From NCBI GenBank assembly GCA_946902985.2, contig OX336392.1, positions 465,646,693 through 465,710,692 on the forward strand: DNA of 64,000 nucleotides, read 5' to 3'. The translations under genes and the position numbers were made by a program. Under the pieces are notes generated by a model. It ran no database searches, was not told where the DNA came from, and was given only the letters and a program-made list of their open reading frames with translations. Source of the DNA: Meconema thalassinum (Eukaryota; Arthropoda; Insecta; Orthoptera; Tettigoniidae). This document shows, one piece after another, positions 10,262 through 21,003 of the stretch (position 1 is the first letter of the stretch; each line of letters starts with the position of its first letter).

Positions 10262-12035
10262 ATGGAGTACAATCCGGCGCAACCTGACCCGGATCCTACG
10301 GAAGTGCCACTTCCAGAAACTTTCATACCGGCACATGACACGTGGCTCCCGTGGCTACGACGGAGATCGGCACCATGGACCGATATCCTCGATGATGATC
10401 AGTATCCACTTGAAGACCCGGACGTACACCCTCGAGCCGCACTCGAGGGAGAAGCAGGCACCTCTGCAGCTGGCACCCCAGCAGAATTCATCCTACTCGA
10501 TCCTGACCAAGCAGACGACGAAGATTGGGAATGGTGGGTGGACCCGGAGTACCCTCGGCGCCCTCCAGTACGCATCCACACAGCACCACAAGAGCCTCAC
10601 GACCAGAACTTTCCAAGGATTACCAACGGACCATCAAACAAGCCTCCGGAACCCAACAGGTATGTGTCCGTCGCAGTGCAACTCGCTAATCCTGTTCCAT
10701 ATGCTGATACTGAACTAGGACGTTACGTAACCAAGTTGTTACTAGATGGTGCTCACTTACCTCGGCCAACGAATGCCCCACAAATGTTTTGTGCGACTAA
10801 GGTGCCAGACTTGATGGATGTGGCGATCCAAAATTTGTTGACTCATAAGTTAATCTTTCCGTTCAAGGGACACTACTCTTTTCCATTATTTCTGGTGCCA
10901 AAAGCAGACGGGAGCGCCCGCATCATTTATGACCTCAGTGCCTGGACCCCGTATATTAACATTCCAAAGTTCTCTCTGCGCGGTGCGGCTAGTGCTTTGG
11001 CGGCCATCCCGCCAGACGCCCTCGCGATAAAGATAGACAAAGTCAGGATTTTACCAAACCCCACTAAGTGATCGTTCGCAACTCAATTATGGCATATATT
11101 ATCGAAAGAAGCACTACATCTGGACACGCCTAGCGATGGGCCACTCATTGGCTCCCTCTATCATGCAGCGGTGGGCTGAAGCCGTCCGAGAAGTCCTCGA
11201 AGCCGAGTTTCCTGTCAGAATGGTGCCCTAACTGGACGATTGGCTCCTGTGGACTGTGAGTCCCATGCCCGTCGAAGAAATTTTACTCTATCTAAAAGTG
11301 GTGTTAGGGATAACTATTAACGAATCCAAAAGTGTTCTGACCCCTATGCAAGTGATACATTATTTAGGAGTGACAATCAACATTCCGCGAAGCTGTCTTC
11401 AACTTCATATATCTTCACAACAACGTACCTTACAAATCCTGCGAGACATGCATCTCTGTACGGACAAACAGATTGAGCAGGCAGCAGGGTACTTAAGCTG
11501 GACGTGCTGGGTCATGAACTGGCCCATGTTCGTGCCCCGGCACGTCCTAGCCAGGGAATTTTATTGGCCCCGTAAACTGTTGACCCCCACTCGTGTGCGC
11601 GACACCCGCGACATTTCTCTTCGCCTGAATCCTATTGACATTTTCGTGGATGCCACCCCTCATAGAGTGGCGGCGGTACGTCCTCGCCGTAATCGTGGAT
11701 GGGCCCAGGCCTTCGGCCAGCCCGCCACAATCAACCAAGCCGAAACAGCGGCAGCACTTCTTGGAGCTTTGTGGATCCCTAAAGACATTCGTGATGAACA
11801 GTTTGACCAGATTAATATCTATACTGACTCTAGCGTTGCTAGATACACTTTGATTTCGGGTCGAGGACCCATCCTGTACAGTGTCCATTATATTTTGAGA
11901 ATGTATATTGATTTGTGTAATAAAGCAGCAGAGCGGGGAATAAACCTCGCGTGGCGAAGCATCGGTTCCGCACAGAATCCGGCTAACGCGCCCTCCCGGG
12001 CCGTACTCGACGATGTACACGCGTTGCTCCCTTGA
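10262..12035 (+). pseudogene. RT-RNase H pol, array unit 3 (subtype B)
   Basis: The first part is open at 10262-11071 (269 aa, no internal stop). It shares the post-motif-A break and the TAA at the YLDD tyrosine (11229-11231). The second part, 11256-12035 (259 aa), has RNase H with 'ERGIN' and NPAN, the subtype B markers, and ends early at a TGA created by an extra base ('ctcccttgac'). Confidence 0.75.
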
Positions 12036-12280
12036 CTATAAAGGGAGCGCGCGCCCGGGGGGTCGCGTCAGTTGGTGATGTGCGGCAAGTGATGTGGCTA
12101 CCACAGCAGCTAGTGTAACGTGTTATTATGTGTAGACCAACGCATCGACGTCGGAGAGGGGCCGTACCATCGGAGGGTGCGGTCCACCACGGGGTTGCGG
12201 AGCGGTCCGACACGCCCAACCCGAAGTACGTCCGGTACTCTCCGGCGCCGCACCTCCAAGGTGCCCTCCGGGCATTTTGG

Positions 12281-12826
12281 ATGGAGTACAATCCAGCGCA
12301 ACCTGACCCGGATCCTACGGAAGTGCCACTTCCAGAAACTTTCATACCGGCACATGACACGTGGCTCCCGTGGCTACGACGGAGATCGGCACCATGCACC
12401 GATATCCTCGATGATGATCAGTATCCACTTGAAGACCCGGACGTACACCCTCGAGCCGCACTCGAGGGAGAAGCAGGCACCCCTGCAGCTGGCACCCCAG
12501 CAGAATTCATCCTACTCGATCCTGACCAAGCAGACGACGAAGATTGGGAATGGTGGGTGGACCCGGAGTACCCTCGGCGCCCTCCAGTACGCATCCACGC
12601 AGCACCACAAGAGCCTCACGACGAGAACTTTCCAAGGATTACCAACGGACCATCAAACAAGCCTCCGGAACCCAACAGGTATGTGTCCGTCGCAGTGCAA
12701 CTCGCTAATCCTGTTCCATATGCTGATACTGAACTAGGACGTTACGTAACCAAGTTGTTTCAAGATGGTGCTCACTTACCTCGGCCAACGAATGCCCCAC
12801 AAATGATTTGTGCGACCAAGGTGTCA
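12281..12826 (+). pseudogene. RT pol N-terminal half, array unit 4, truncated
   Basis: The frame is open from 12128 here because ATA upstream has become ATG; the homologous start is 12281. It reads through the acidic N-terminus and is cut within 'CATKVSD' by the tail of the next retroposon. Confidence 0.75.
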
Positions 12827-13304
12827 GATGATGATGATGATAATCTAGGCTGATGGTTTGGGTGATCGTGAAGATGAAAAAGAAATGCAAACTTAAAACT
12901 AAAACTAACTACCAAACTACATACTAGAAGAAGAAATCGAAAACTAAAGGAGAATAAGGCAAATAAAGGACAGGAGGAAAAGAAATGCCCTCAACCCTCG
13001 AAGAAGGCAGATTGAGGGACTTGGAAGGAAGGAGAGCCATGAAAGGCAGATAGGAAAGTGAAAGAGGAGAGGGTCCGCCCAAAAGGTAAGGGACAAAAAG
13101 GGAAAACGTATCCAGCTCAGGAATCCCTCGGGGTCGCCAACTCCCGAACTCACCAGCCGTGAGCCCCTGAGGGTGTAGCAATATCCAGGGTGCACCAAAA
13201 GTGGTGGGGCTACATACGCCCTGCCTCCTTGAGGGCCTTCAGCAGAAGGCAGGAGATTACATGAAAAGAAAAAGAAGGCTGACCCCTCGCAGAAGGAGGG
13301 AATC
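12827..13304 (-). mobile_element. Composite retroposon, damaged 3' end
   Basis: The (GAT)n tail is followed by a deletion of most of the hairpin; only 'ataatctaggc' remains before the type-2 module. The 5' module runs to 'agaaggagggaatc' and is then replaced by the LINE tail at 13305. Confidence 0.7.
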
Positions 13305-13611
13305 GATGATGATGATGATGATAATTGTTGTTTTAAGTGGCCTAACATCGAGGTTATCGGCCCCTAATGAAATGAAATGGCGTGAAATGAAAGGATGTAG
13401 ATAAAAACAACTCACTGCCATGGCTGAAGCGAAAATGGTGTTTATAAAACAGACAGTGAGCCCCAAAAATTATGCCTTATTTGAATAAAAAGAATAAAAG
13501 GCGGATGGTAAAAAAAGGATAAAACAAATAAGGCATAGTGAACAATACAAGACATAACACAATAAAAAACATAAAACAGATTTAATCAGAATTAAAAGCC
13601 GTAACTACACA

Positions 13612-16600
13612 TTAAAACTTAAAAAAGTAACCACTCTCCCTCACGAACCGGATGACGAGGTCAGCTGACGGCCCGTCATCACGGAGAATAAGGGAGAGGG
13701 TATTAGGCAGTTTAAGAGTCCCTCGCAGATCGGCCAGATCCACACACTCCAAGAGAAGGTGTGCCACGGTTAGGTGGGCGCCGCAAGTACACACAGGAGG
13801 ATCTTCTCTCTTTAGCAAGTGGGAGTGCGTAGCAATCCCATGGCCGATCCGGAGTCGACAGAGTACCACAGCTTCCTTCCGGAGAGATCGGAAGGAAGAT
13901 TTCCACACCTTCGTTGTCTCCTTGATGCCTCTCAGTTTGTTGGGTGGAGGCGTGGCACGCCATGCCTCCTCCCAATGCGACAGGATCGAATGCCGCAACT
14001 GAGAGCGCACATTTCTAGCAGGCACCTTATACGGTAGCGAGGGCAGTGCGACTGCCTCTCTCGCCGCCTGATCAGCAAGCTCGTTTCCCGCAATACCCAT
14101 GTGGCTAGGAAGCCACACAAAGGTCACCCCGGTTCCAGCGTTACGCGAACTGACGAGCTGGTCGTGCACACGCTGGACCAACGGGTGCTTCGGGAAACAC
14201 ACATCGATCGCCTGCAGCGCACTCAGAGAGTCAGTACACACAAGAAAGTGCTGGTGATCGTCTGATAACGTGTACCGCAGAGCCTCTAAGATGGCATAGA
14301 GCTCCGCAGTGTACACGCCACAGTCCTCGGGAAGTGAAAAGAGAAACCGACGATCCTCAACCACAAATGCACAGCCTACTTTCTCGTTTACCCTCGAACC
14401 GTCCGTGAATACAAGCCCTGATCCCGGATACCGTGTCACCATGGACTGGAACAGCCACCGATGGACGGAGGAGTCCGTGTCCGACTTGGGGCCGGTGTGC
14501 AGATCCAGGATGATATCAGGGCGAGAGACCATCCACGGAGGGGCCTTGCTAGGTACTCGGACGATACAGGAGACAGAAGGAAATCGGAACTGACGGTATA
14601 AGTCATCCAAGCGAATCCCCGCCGGCCGAGTGGCTCGGGCGAGCACATCATACAGCCGGCGATTCGGATTGTAAAACAAACATGGATAGCTTGGATGAAG
14701 TGGCATCTGTCGAATAGTTGCAGCATAGGTCAGCAGTACTTGTTGGCGCCTCAGGTGTAAAGGAGGTACGCCAGCCTCGGCGAGCAAGCTGACGACTGGG
14801 CTTGTCCGAAAGGCACCCGTCGCCAGCCTCACACCGCCGAGGTGGACACTGTCCAGTTTAACAAGCACTGACTTACGGGCCGAACCATATGCTACACTGC
14901 CATAATCTAACCTAGATAAAATCAGTGACTTATAAAAACGCAGGAGCACCGCGCGGTCGGCCCCCCATGATGTGCCGCTAAGAAACCGCAACATGTTGAG
15001 CTTCTTAGCACAGGCAGTCTTCAAACACCGCACGTGTGGTTCCCACGTCAATTTCTGGTCGAAAAGGAGCCCAAGGAACCGGTACGCAGCAACAACAGGC
15101 AAAGCTACATTGCCCAGATAAAGCTCGGGATCTGGATGGAGGGTGCGCTTTCGGCAGAAATGGACAACCGAGGACTTAGCGGTTGAGAATCGAAAGCCAT
15201 GCTCCAGTGTCCAGCGTTCCACTCTCCGAATAGCTTGTTGTAACTGTCGTTCAGCGACCGCCATATTGTGCGCACTATAATGTAGAGCGAAGTCGTCTAC
15301 ATATAGCGACGGTACCACTGCTGGACCAGCAGCAGCGACTATACCGTTTATGGCAATCGCAAATAATGTTACGCTAAGCACCGATCCCTGTGGGACTCCG
15401 TTTTCCTGTATATGATATTGCGAATATGTCCCCCCTATTCGGACACGGAACAGGCGAAGGGACAGAAAATTCGCAATAAAAACCGGCAAGTTACCTCGGA
15501 ATTTCCATTGATGCAGAGTAGAGAGGATGCCGTAACGCCAAGTGGTGTCATAGGCCTTCTCGAGGTCAAAGAAAACGGCGACCAGGTGCTGTCTCCGGAG
15601 AAAAGCGTCCTGTATGGCGGTCTCCAGGCGTACCAGATGGTCGTTGGTACACCGTGACGCCCTGAAACCACACTGGTATTCAGACAGGAGTCCCCGTTTC
15701 TCCAGGATCCACACTAGGCGCCGATTGACCATCCTCTCGAAGAGCTTGCACAGACCGTTAGTGAGACAAATAGGTCTGTAACTCCCTGTCAATTTGGGAT
15801 CCTTACCGGGCTTCAGGATAGGTATAATGATACCTTCCTGCCATTGCGCTGGAAACACACCCTCCAACCAGATACGATTAAACACCCTGAGCAAATAACG
15901 AATGCTCTCATCGTTAAGGTGTTTAAGCATCTGGTTGTGAATATTATCCGGGCCAGGAGACGTGTCCCTGCAGAGCGCCAGCGCTCCGCGGAGTTCCCAC
16001 TCCGTAAAGGGCACGTTGTACTCCTCCGAAGCGCGGGAAGCAAAACTAAGCTGGAAACGTTCCGCTTCGCGCTTCAGGGCCACGAAGGCAGGGTCATAGT
16101 TATCGCAACCGGATATATCCGCAAAATACGAGGCGAGATGGTTTGCAACGCGATAAGGATCTGTAACCAAGTCATTATCAATGGAAATTCCCGGTACAGT
16201 AGAAGATGTCTGAATGCCCGAAATGCGTCGTAGTTTAGTCCACACTTGAGAGGAGGGGGTATGTGCCGTAATAGAAGACACATACCGTTCCCAGGATCGT
16301 TTCTTACTCTGGCGAATAAGAATCCGTGCCTTGGCACGAAATTTCTTAAACGCCACCAAATTGGCCATGGTTGGACGCCGACGGTAGTGCTTATGAGCTC
16401 GACGACGGTCTCTTATTGCCGCTGCAATATCCTCTGTCCACCAAGGGACGAGTTTGCGACGAGGAGTCCCAGAAAAGGATGGAATGGACTCTTCGGCGGC
16501 AGCAAGAAGCACATCGGTGATGTGCTGTACCTCGTCATCGACGCTCCGGCAACCAAGATCAACGAAAACAGCTCGTTCTTGAAACGAGGGCCAATTTGCC

Positions 16601-17289
16601 CGCTTAAGAACCCAACGACTGGGGAACTCCACGGGCGTCTGGTTCAGAAGGGTAAGAACGATCGGGAAATGGTCACTGTCACAGAGGTCGTCGTGTACAT
16701 ACCAACCAAATAGGGGGACCAGCGCACGGCTACACACACTCAAGTCAATGTGTGAGTACGTGCCGTGCACTAAGCTAAAATGTGTAGCTTCCCCTGTATT
16801 TAATATACATAAATCCAACCCTTGAATTAAGCCTTCCACGTCCCTTCCTCTGGGGCAGGAAGATGGTGATCCCCATTGGGGGTGATGAGAGTTGAAATCA
16901 CCCACGAGTAGGAAAGGGACTGGAAGTTGATCAACAAGATCTAAGACGTCATTAATATCAAGGGGTTGGTTCGGTGGAAGGTACACGTTACAAACAGTTG
17001 TCATAGCAGGCAAGGACACGCGAACTGCAATAGCTTCCAGAGGAGTGGCGAGTGGAAACTCCTCACTATAGCAGTCAGAGCGAACGAAGGTACAAACGCC
17101 CCCGGAAGCCCGGGCGGCGTCTTGTCGCTCTTTAGAGTATAGTCGGAAACCTCTCAGAACAGTCTCGTGTTCAGGTCTGAGGTTTGTTTCCTGTAGACAG
17201 ACTATACTCGCCGCGTATTGGGCAATAAGCTGACGGAGCTCTGTCAAATGCCTGTCATAACTGTTACAATTCCACTGTAACAGTGCCAT
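13612..17289 (-). CDS. LINE ORF2: AP endonuclease, reverse transcriptase, RNase H
   Basis: An intact 1225-aa frame. The APE-like endonuclease occupies residues 1-230, with 'CLQETN' (catalytic Glu), 'VGDFNSHHPQWG' and 'SDHFPI' at ~202. RT runs from 'SPGPDN' (~443) through 'FFDLEKAYDTTW', 'QGSVLS' and the catalytic YVDD at ~662. RNase H has 'FTDGS' (~959), 'AELYAILEAL', 'TDSLSALQAI' and 'PSHMGIAGNELAD'. A C-terminal CTCGAH...H...C zinc motif lies near residue 1163. All expected catalytic residues are present, so the protein could be functional. It would nick target DNA and reverse-transcribe its own RNA and RNAs sharing its 3' end. It starts 34 bp after the ORF1 stop. Confidence 0.9.
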   Translation of the reverse strand: MALLQWNCNSYDRHLTELRQLIAQYAASIVCLQETNLRPEHETVLRGFRLYSKERQDAARASGGVCTFVRSDCYSEEFPLATPLEAIAVRVSLPAMTTVCNVYLPPNQPLDINDVLDLVDQLPVPFLLVGDFNSHHPQWGSPSSCPRGRDVEGLIQGLDLCILNTGEATHFSLVHGTYSHIDLSVCSRALVPLFGWYVHDDLCDSDHFPIVLTLLNQTPVEFPSRWVLKRANWPSFQERAVFVDLGCRSVDDEVQHITDVLLAAAEESIPSFSGTPRRKLVPWWTEDIAAAIRDRRRAHKHYRRRPTMANLVAFKKFRAKARILIRQSKKRSWERYVSSITAHTPSSQVWTKLRRISGIQTSSTVPGISIDNDLVTDPYRVANHLASYFADISGCDNYDPAFVALKREAERFQLSFASRASEEYNVPFTEWELRGALALCRDTSPGPDNIHNQMLKHLNDESIRYLLRVFNRIWLEGVFPAQWQEGIIIPILKPGKDPKLTGSYRPICLTNGLCKLFERMVNRRLVWILEKRGLLSEYQCGFRASRCTNDHLVRLETAIQDAFLRRQHLVAVFFDLEKAYDTTWRYGILSTLHQWKFRGNLPVFIANFLSLRLFRVRIGGTYSQYHIQENGVPQGSVLSVTLFAIAINGIVAAAGPAVVPSLYVDDFALHYSAHNMAVAERQLQQAIRRVERWTLEHGFRFSTAKSSVVHFCRKRTLHPDPELYLGNVALPVVAAYRFLGLLFDQKLTWEPHVRCLKTACAKKLNMLRFLSGTSWGADRAVLLRFYKSLILSRLDYGSVAYGSARKSVLVKLDSVHLGGVRLATGAFRTSPVVSLLAEAGVPPLHLRRQQVLLTYAATIRQMPLHPSYPCLFYNPNRRLYDVLARATRPAGIRLDDLYRQFRFPSVSCIVRVPSKAPPWMVSRPDIILDLHTGPKSDTDSSVHRWLFQSMVTRYPGSGLVFTDGSRVNEKVGCAFVVEDRRFLFSLPEDCGVYTAELYAILEALRYTLSDDHQHFLVCTDSLSALQAIDVCFPKHPLVQRVHDQLVSSRNAGTGVTFVWLPSHMGIAGNELADQAAREAVALPSLPYKVPARNVRSQLRHSILSHWEEAWRATPPPNKLRGIKETTKVWKSSFRSLRKEAVVLCRLRIGHGIATHSHLLKREDPPVCTCGAHLTVAHLLLECVDLADLRGTLKLPNTLSLILRDDGPSADLVIRFVRESGYFFKF

Positions 17290-17323
17290 TGTGTGAACTT
17301 AGGGAATAAGTTGGAGCACCAAG

Positions 17324-18964
17324 CTACTCCAACTTTGACTCTGGAGAATCTACAGTCACTACGTCGACTATAATCTCCATGTCCTCAGGCGAGTTCATGG
17401 AGTGAATCGACTCAGTGGAAGATTTCCTGGACGCAGTTCGGCGGCGGGAGGATCTCCATGGGGAGCGCGCAGATCTGGGGGCCGAAACGTCCCCAGGCGC
17501 AGAAGCATCCGCAGGTGTTGGCGCGGATGGCTTCCCCTTTTGTGGAGAAAGGGAATGCGTAGTGCGGGGTCCCTTCTTACCCGCCCCCGGCTCTTTTAGG
17601 TATATAGACGGGTCAGGAGCCGAAGTCCTGACCCTGGTCGACGATGCCGCCTCCGCCGGCTTCGGCGCGGCTTTCGCCGACCGTTTGGATGGGGAGGAAG
17701 ACTTCGACTTCCTCCCGAGTGGGGAGGAAGTCTTCAACTTCCTCCCCTGCTGTGCGGGCGGAGCAGCCTTCGCTCGCACAGCCTTCGTGCTGGCCGAAGA
17801 TGGGGTTGAAGTCACCTTCGGGCTCTCTCTCTGATTCTGGGGAGTATCGAGAGATGTTGATGGCAGTGGTAAATTAGTAGGTTTCACGGTTGAGACAAAA
17901 GATGATGGAGCCGGTACCAAATTTGGTATTATGGCTCTATAATCAATCGTTGGAGAAGGCGAAATCGTGGTATGGTACTTCTTGCGGGCCTCCTGGTAGG
18001 TGAGACCATCCAGGGTTTTAATCTCCTGGATTTTCTTCTCACGCAGGAAGACAGGGCAGTTCCTGTCCCGAGGAGAATGAAATCCAGGGCAATTAGTGCA
18101 CTGATATGGTGTTGTGCACTCTTCCGCTTCGTGGGGTACCTTACCGCATGTTCCACAGACGTCAGGGCTCGAGCATCGGGATAACATGTGCCCGAATTTC
18201 TGGCACTTATAACACCTCATTGGTGGAGGGATGTAAGGCCGAACGTCGCAACGGTAACTTGTTACCTTGACTTTCTCCGGGAGCACCGAAAGCTCAAAGG
18301 AAATAATGAAAGCACCAGTATCCACGATTTGACCATTGACCTTGCGCGTAATGCGCCGGACATCAGTCACGTGACGGTGCTGCATATCCTCTTTGAGCTC
18401 CTCGTCAGTGTTCAGAATCAGGTCCCGGTGAAAAATGACTCCCCGGACCAGATTCAAAGACGTGTGCTTCTCCACTTTGACAGGGATATCGCCAAAGTCG
18501 TCACACTTCAGAAGGTGTTCAACCTGCTCACCAGTCCTAGTCTTGAGCAACAAGCTACCATTTCTCATCTTTTGTACCTTCTCAAGCTCGCCATAGACCC
18601 CTTCTATGTGCCGAGAAAACAAAATAGACTTTACCATCTTGAAATCACCCCCATCCGTTCTGGTGGCGACCAGAAACTAGGGAGTGTTAGCACCCAGATT
18701 CTCACGAACAGACTGTTCCCAGGGGGTTGATCCCCGCAGGGAATCAAAAGTTAAAGACTTGGGTGTAGGACCACCCTGTTTGGGTGTAGGTCCACCCTGG
18801 TTGGGGATTTTTCTTTTAGAACCCATGGCCAGATCATCCTCCCCGAATGCCACCGACATCCGATCACGGGCCGTCACAGTAGGCGCTACCCAGCCAGGGC
18901 AAGGCCCGCCTAGCTTGGAAGGCATTGCCCGGGGGTCCGATGTTTTACAATGCCGTATCGGCAT
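17324..18964 (-). pseudogene. LINE ORF1 (CCHC nucleic-acid-binding), one nonsense mutation
   Basis: The frame is 547 codons but is interrupted by TAG at 18677-18679, where LINE copy B has AAG (Lys). An internal start gives 437 aa (17324-18637). Three zinc knuckles are readable: 'CYKCQKFGHMLSRC', 'CGTCGKVPHEAEEC' and 'CTNCPGFHSPRDRNC'. The C-terminal third is Ser/Pro/Lys/Ala-rich and basic. The protein is expected to coat LINE RNA. The third knuckle is complete here but not in copy B. Confidence 0.85.
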
Positions 18965-19474
18965 GTACCCCTTGGCATATACTGGATTTTACAGCTCTGA
19001 CATTCGGCTGTGCGGGGACCTGCGTAGTCAGGCGGATACTACTGAACGGGTACATGGCACACCCACCTGTCGGCGCGGCCAAGACCGGAACAGGCTTTCG
19101 AGCGTAGTCGCTAGCGTAAGTGGCCCATCCCCTAACAGCACGCACATATAGAAATTTTGGTTGCCAGACCCTGAAAGCAGTGACGGAAAGAAGTGCGATA
19201 TAACCTAATGAGAGTTATACCGCACGGATGTATGTCTTTTAGAGCTGACTGTCAAACCCTCGAAAGGGGACCGTTCCGAGAAGCCCTTTTAGTCGCCTTT
19301 TACGACTGGCAGGGAGTACCGTGGATGTATTCGCTTCCTCCCACCCACTGGGGGTCCAATTCACAAAACAACGCGGAGTCCTTAAAGTATAGCCAAGGTC
19401 GCCCCTTTTAGTCGCCTCTTACGACAGGCAGGGGATACCGTGGGTGTATTCTAAAGCCCCCACCCACGGGGGGG
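18965..19474 (-). promoter_or_regulatory. LINE copy A 5' UTR with duplicated structured module
   Basis: The extreme 5' end on the minus strand folds on paper. CCGTGGGTG pairs with CACCCACGG (9 bp) around a G-rich loop. Next, CCCCT pairs with AGGGG around an inner GTCG/CGAC stem. A second, diverged copy of the same ~70-bp module lies at about 19285-19352; copy B has only one. A promoter, ribosome-recruiting or ribozyme role is possible; none is shown. Confidence 0.55.
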
Positions 19475-19619
19475 AATTTAGATCGAAAAAACTTACAAAA
19501 TGCAACATAGATCAAAAATGCCTTAAAAATCGATAAAAGGGAATTTAGATACACGGTGATTCGAGTAACAAAAACAGTGCGGGAATCTGAAAGAGAAAAG
19601 GAAATAGAAGGAAAAGAGG
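19475..19619 (-). mobile_element. Composite retroposon, internal fragment
   Basis: It matches the array-to-5'-module junction of other copies (compare 36605-36745, with the same 'ggtgattcgagtaac' variant). It lacks both ends and abuts the next copy's tail at 19620. Confidence 0.65.
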
Positions 19620-20325
19620 TTGATGATGATGATAATTGTTGTTTTAAGGGGCCTAACATCTAGGTTATCGGCCCCTGATGGTTTGGGTGATCGTGAAGAT
19701 GAAAAATGAAAAGCGAACTTAAAACTAAAACTAACTACTAACCTACATACTAGAAGAAGAAATGGAAAACTAAAGGAGAATAAGGCAAATAAAAGGACAG
19801 AAGGAAAAGAAATGCCCTCAACCCTCGGAGAAGGAAGGAAAAGAGGAGTGGGGAGGGGAGAGAGGAGAAGGTCCGCCCCAAAGGGAAGGGACAAAAGGGG
19901 AAAACGGACCCAGCTCAGGATCCCTCGGGGTCGCCAACGCCCGAACTCACCAGCCGTGAGCCCCTGAGGGTGTAGCATTATCGACGGTGCACCAGAAGTG
20001 GTGGGGCTACATACACCCTGCCTCCTTAAGGGCCTTGAGCACAAGGCAGGAGGTAAAAGGAAAAGAACAAGAAGGCTGACCCCTCACAGAAGGAGGGTAT
20101 CAGGAAAGATGAGACAAGGGCCAATTAAGGCGGGAAAGGAAGAGACTCCCTAGGCCTCGGATACCCTAATACCGTCGGGGTCGGAAGAGAACAAGAGTTG
20201 ACCAAGGAAGGTCGACAGGAAAGAAGAAAGAGAGGAGCCCGGCACAAGTAAGTGGAAGCAATGCCGGACTCAGCTGGGGCCCCGTGGTCGCCAACCCACG
20301 CCCACAAGATGTGAGCCCCTGGGGG
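19620..20325 (-). mobile_element. Composite retroposon, type-2 3' end
   Basis: It has a (GAT)n tail, intact hairpin, type-2 module and a full 5' module ending CCCCTGGGGG at 20325. The junction near 19835 runs from the type-2 body into the 'ggaaaagaggagtgggg' purine tract seen in array-bearing copies, so it is a mosaic. Confidence 0.75.
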
Positions 20326-20698
20326 TTACAAAATGTAATTTAGTTTCAAAATACTCACAAAAAAGCAATTGAGAATTAACTACTTGCAAAAAGGCGGTGT
20401 AGGTTGAAAATACAAAATGCAATTGAAATTCAAAATACTCACGAAAGGACACCCCCCCCCCCCCTATATTGAAAGGCTAAAAAGCAATTTAGATTGTCAA
20501 ACCTTACAAAATGCAATCGAGGTTGAAAAACAACTTCAAAATGCAACGTAGATCGAAAAGACTCACAAATTGCAACGGAGATTGAACATACTAGAAGAAG
20601 AAATGGAAAACTAGAGGAGAATAAGGCAAATAAAGGACAGGAGGAAAAGAAATGCCCCAACCCTCGAAGAATGCGGATTCAGGGACTTGGAAGGAAGG
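20326..20698 (-). repeat. Composite retroposon fragment, duplicated at 28668-29040
   Basis: This periodic-array segment with a C13 run continues into the type-2 body. It matches 28668-29040 almost base for base, including the C13 run; I saw one mismatch ('cacaaattgc' versus 'cacaaaatgc'). It is cut on the right by LINE copy B. Confidence 0.75.
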
Positions 20699-21003
20699 AT
20701 GATGATGATGATGATAATTGTTGTTTTAAGGGGCCTAACATCGAGGTTATCGGCCCCTAATGAAATGGAATGACGTGAAATGAAAGGATGTAGATAAAAA
20801 CAACTCACTGCCATGGATGAAGCGAAAATGGTGTTTATAAAACAGACAGTGAGCCCCAAAAATTATGCCTTATTTGAATAAAAGGAATAAAAGGCGGATG
20901 GTAAAAAAGGATAAAACAAATAAGGCATAGGGAACAATACAATACATAACACAATAAAAAACATAAAACAGATTTAACCACAATTAAAAGTCGTAACTAC
21001 ACC

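Larger units (their letters stand above)
5489..12826 (+). repeat. Head-to-tail array of a ~2.0 kb RT-RNase H unit
   Basis: The same start codon context recurs at 6287, 8259, 10262 and 12281, giving periods of 1972, 2003 and 2019 bp. Units are nearly identical. All differences in period are explained by a 45-bp deletion (unit 1), a 14-bp spacer insertion (units 1 and 3) and single-base indels. The array starts in unit 0 (from 3425, split by a retroposon) and ends inside unit 4, where another retroposon begins. Units carry only pol-like sequence and a ~190-bp GC-rich spacer; no LTR, gag, integrase or tyrosine recombinase was seen. Confidence 0.9.
13305..19474 (-). mobile_element. LINE copy A (I-superfamily-like), near complete
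   Basis: Read on the minus strand: structured 5' UTR, ORF1 with CCHC knuckles, ORF2 (endonuclease, RT, RNase H), 3' UTR (13326-13611), hairpin and (TCA)n tail at 13305-13325. RNase H after RT and CCHC-bearing ORF1 are features of the I group; clade assignment is by motif only. No clean TSD was found: the left flank is inside one composite retroposon and the right flank inside another. Confidence 0.85.

Noticed and set aside
15844..16713. Plus-strand frames of 129-289 aa opposite LINE ORF2 (also 23237-24106)
   Set aside because: They are shadows of the conserved ORF2 codons on the other strand and lack features of their own.
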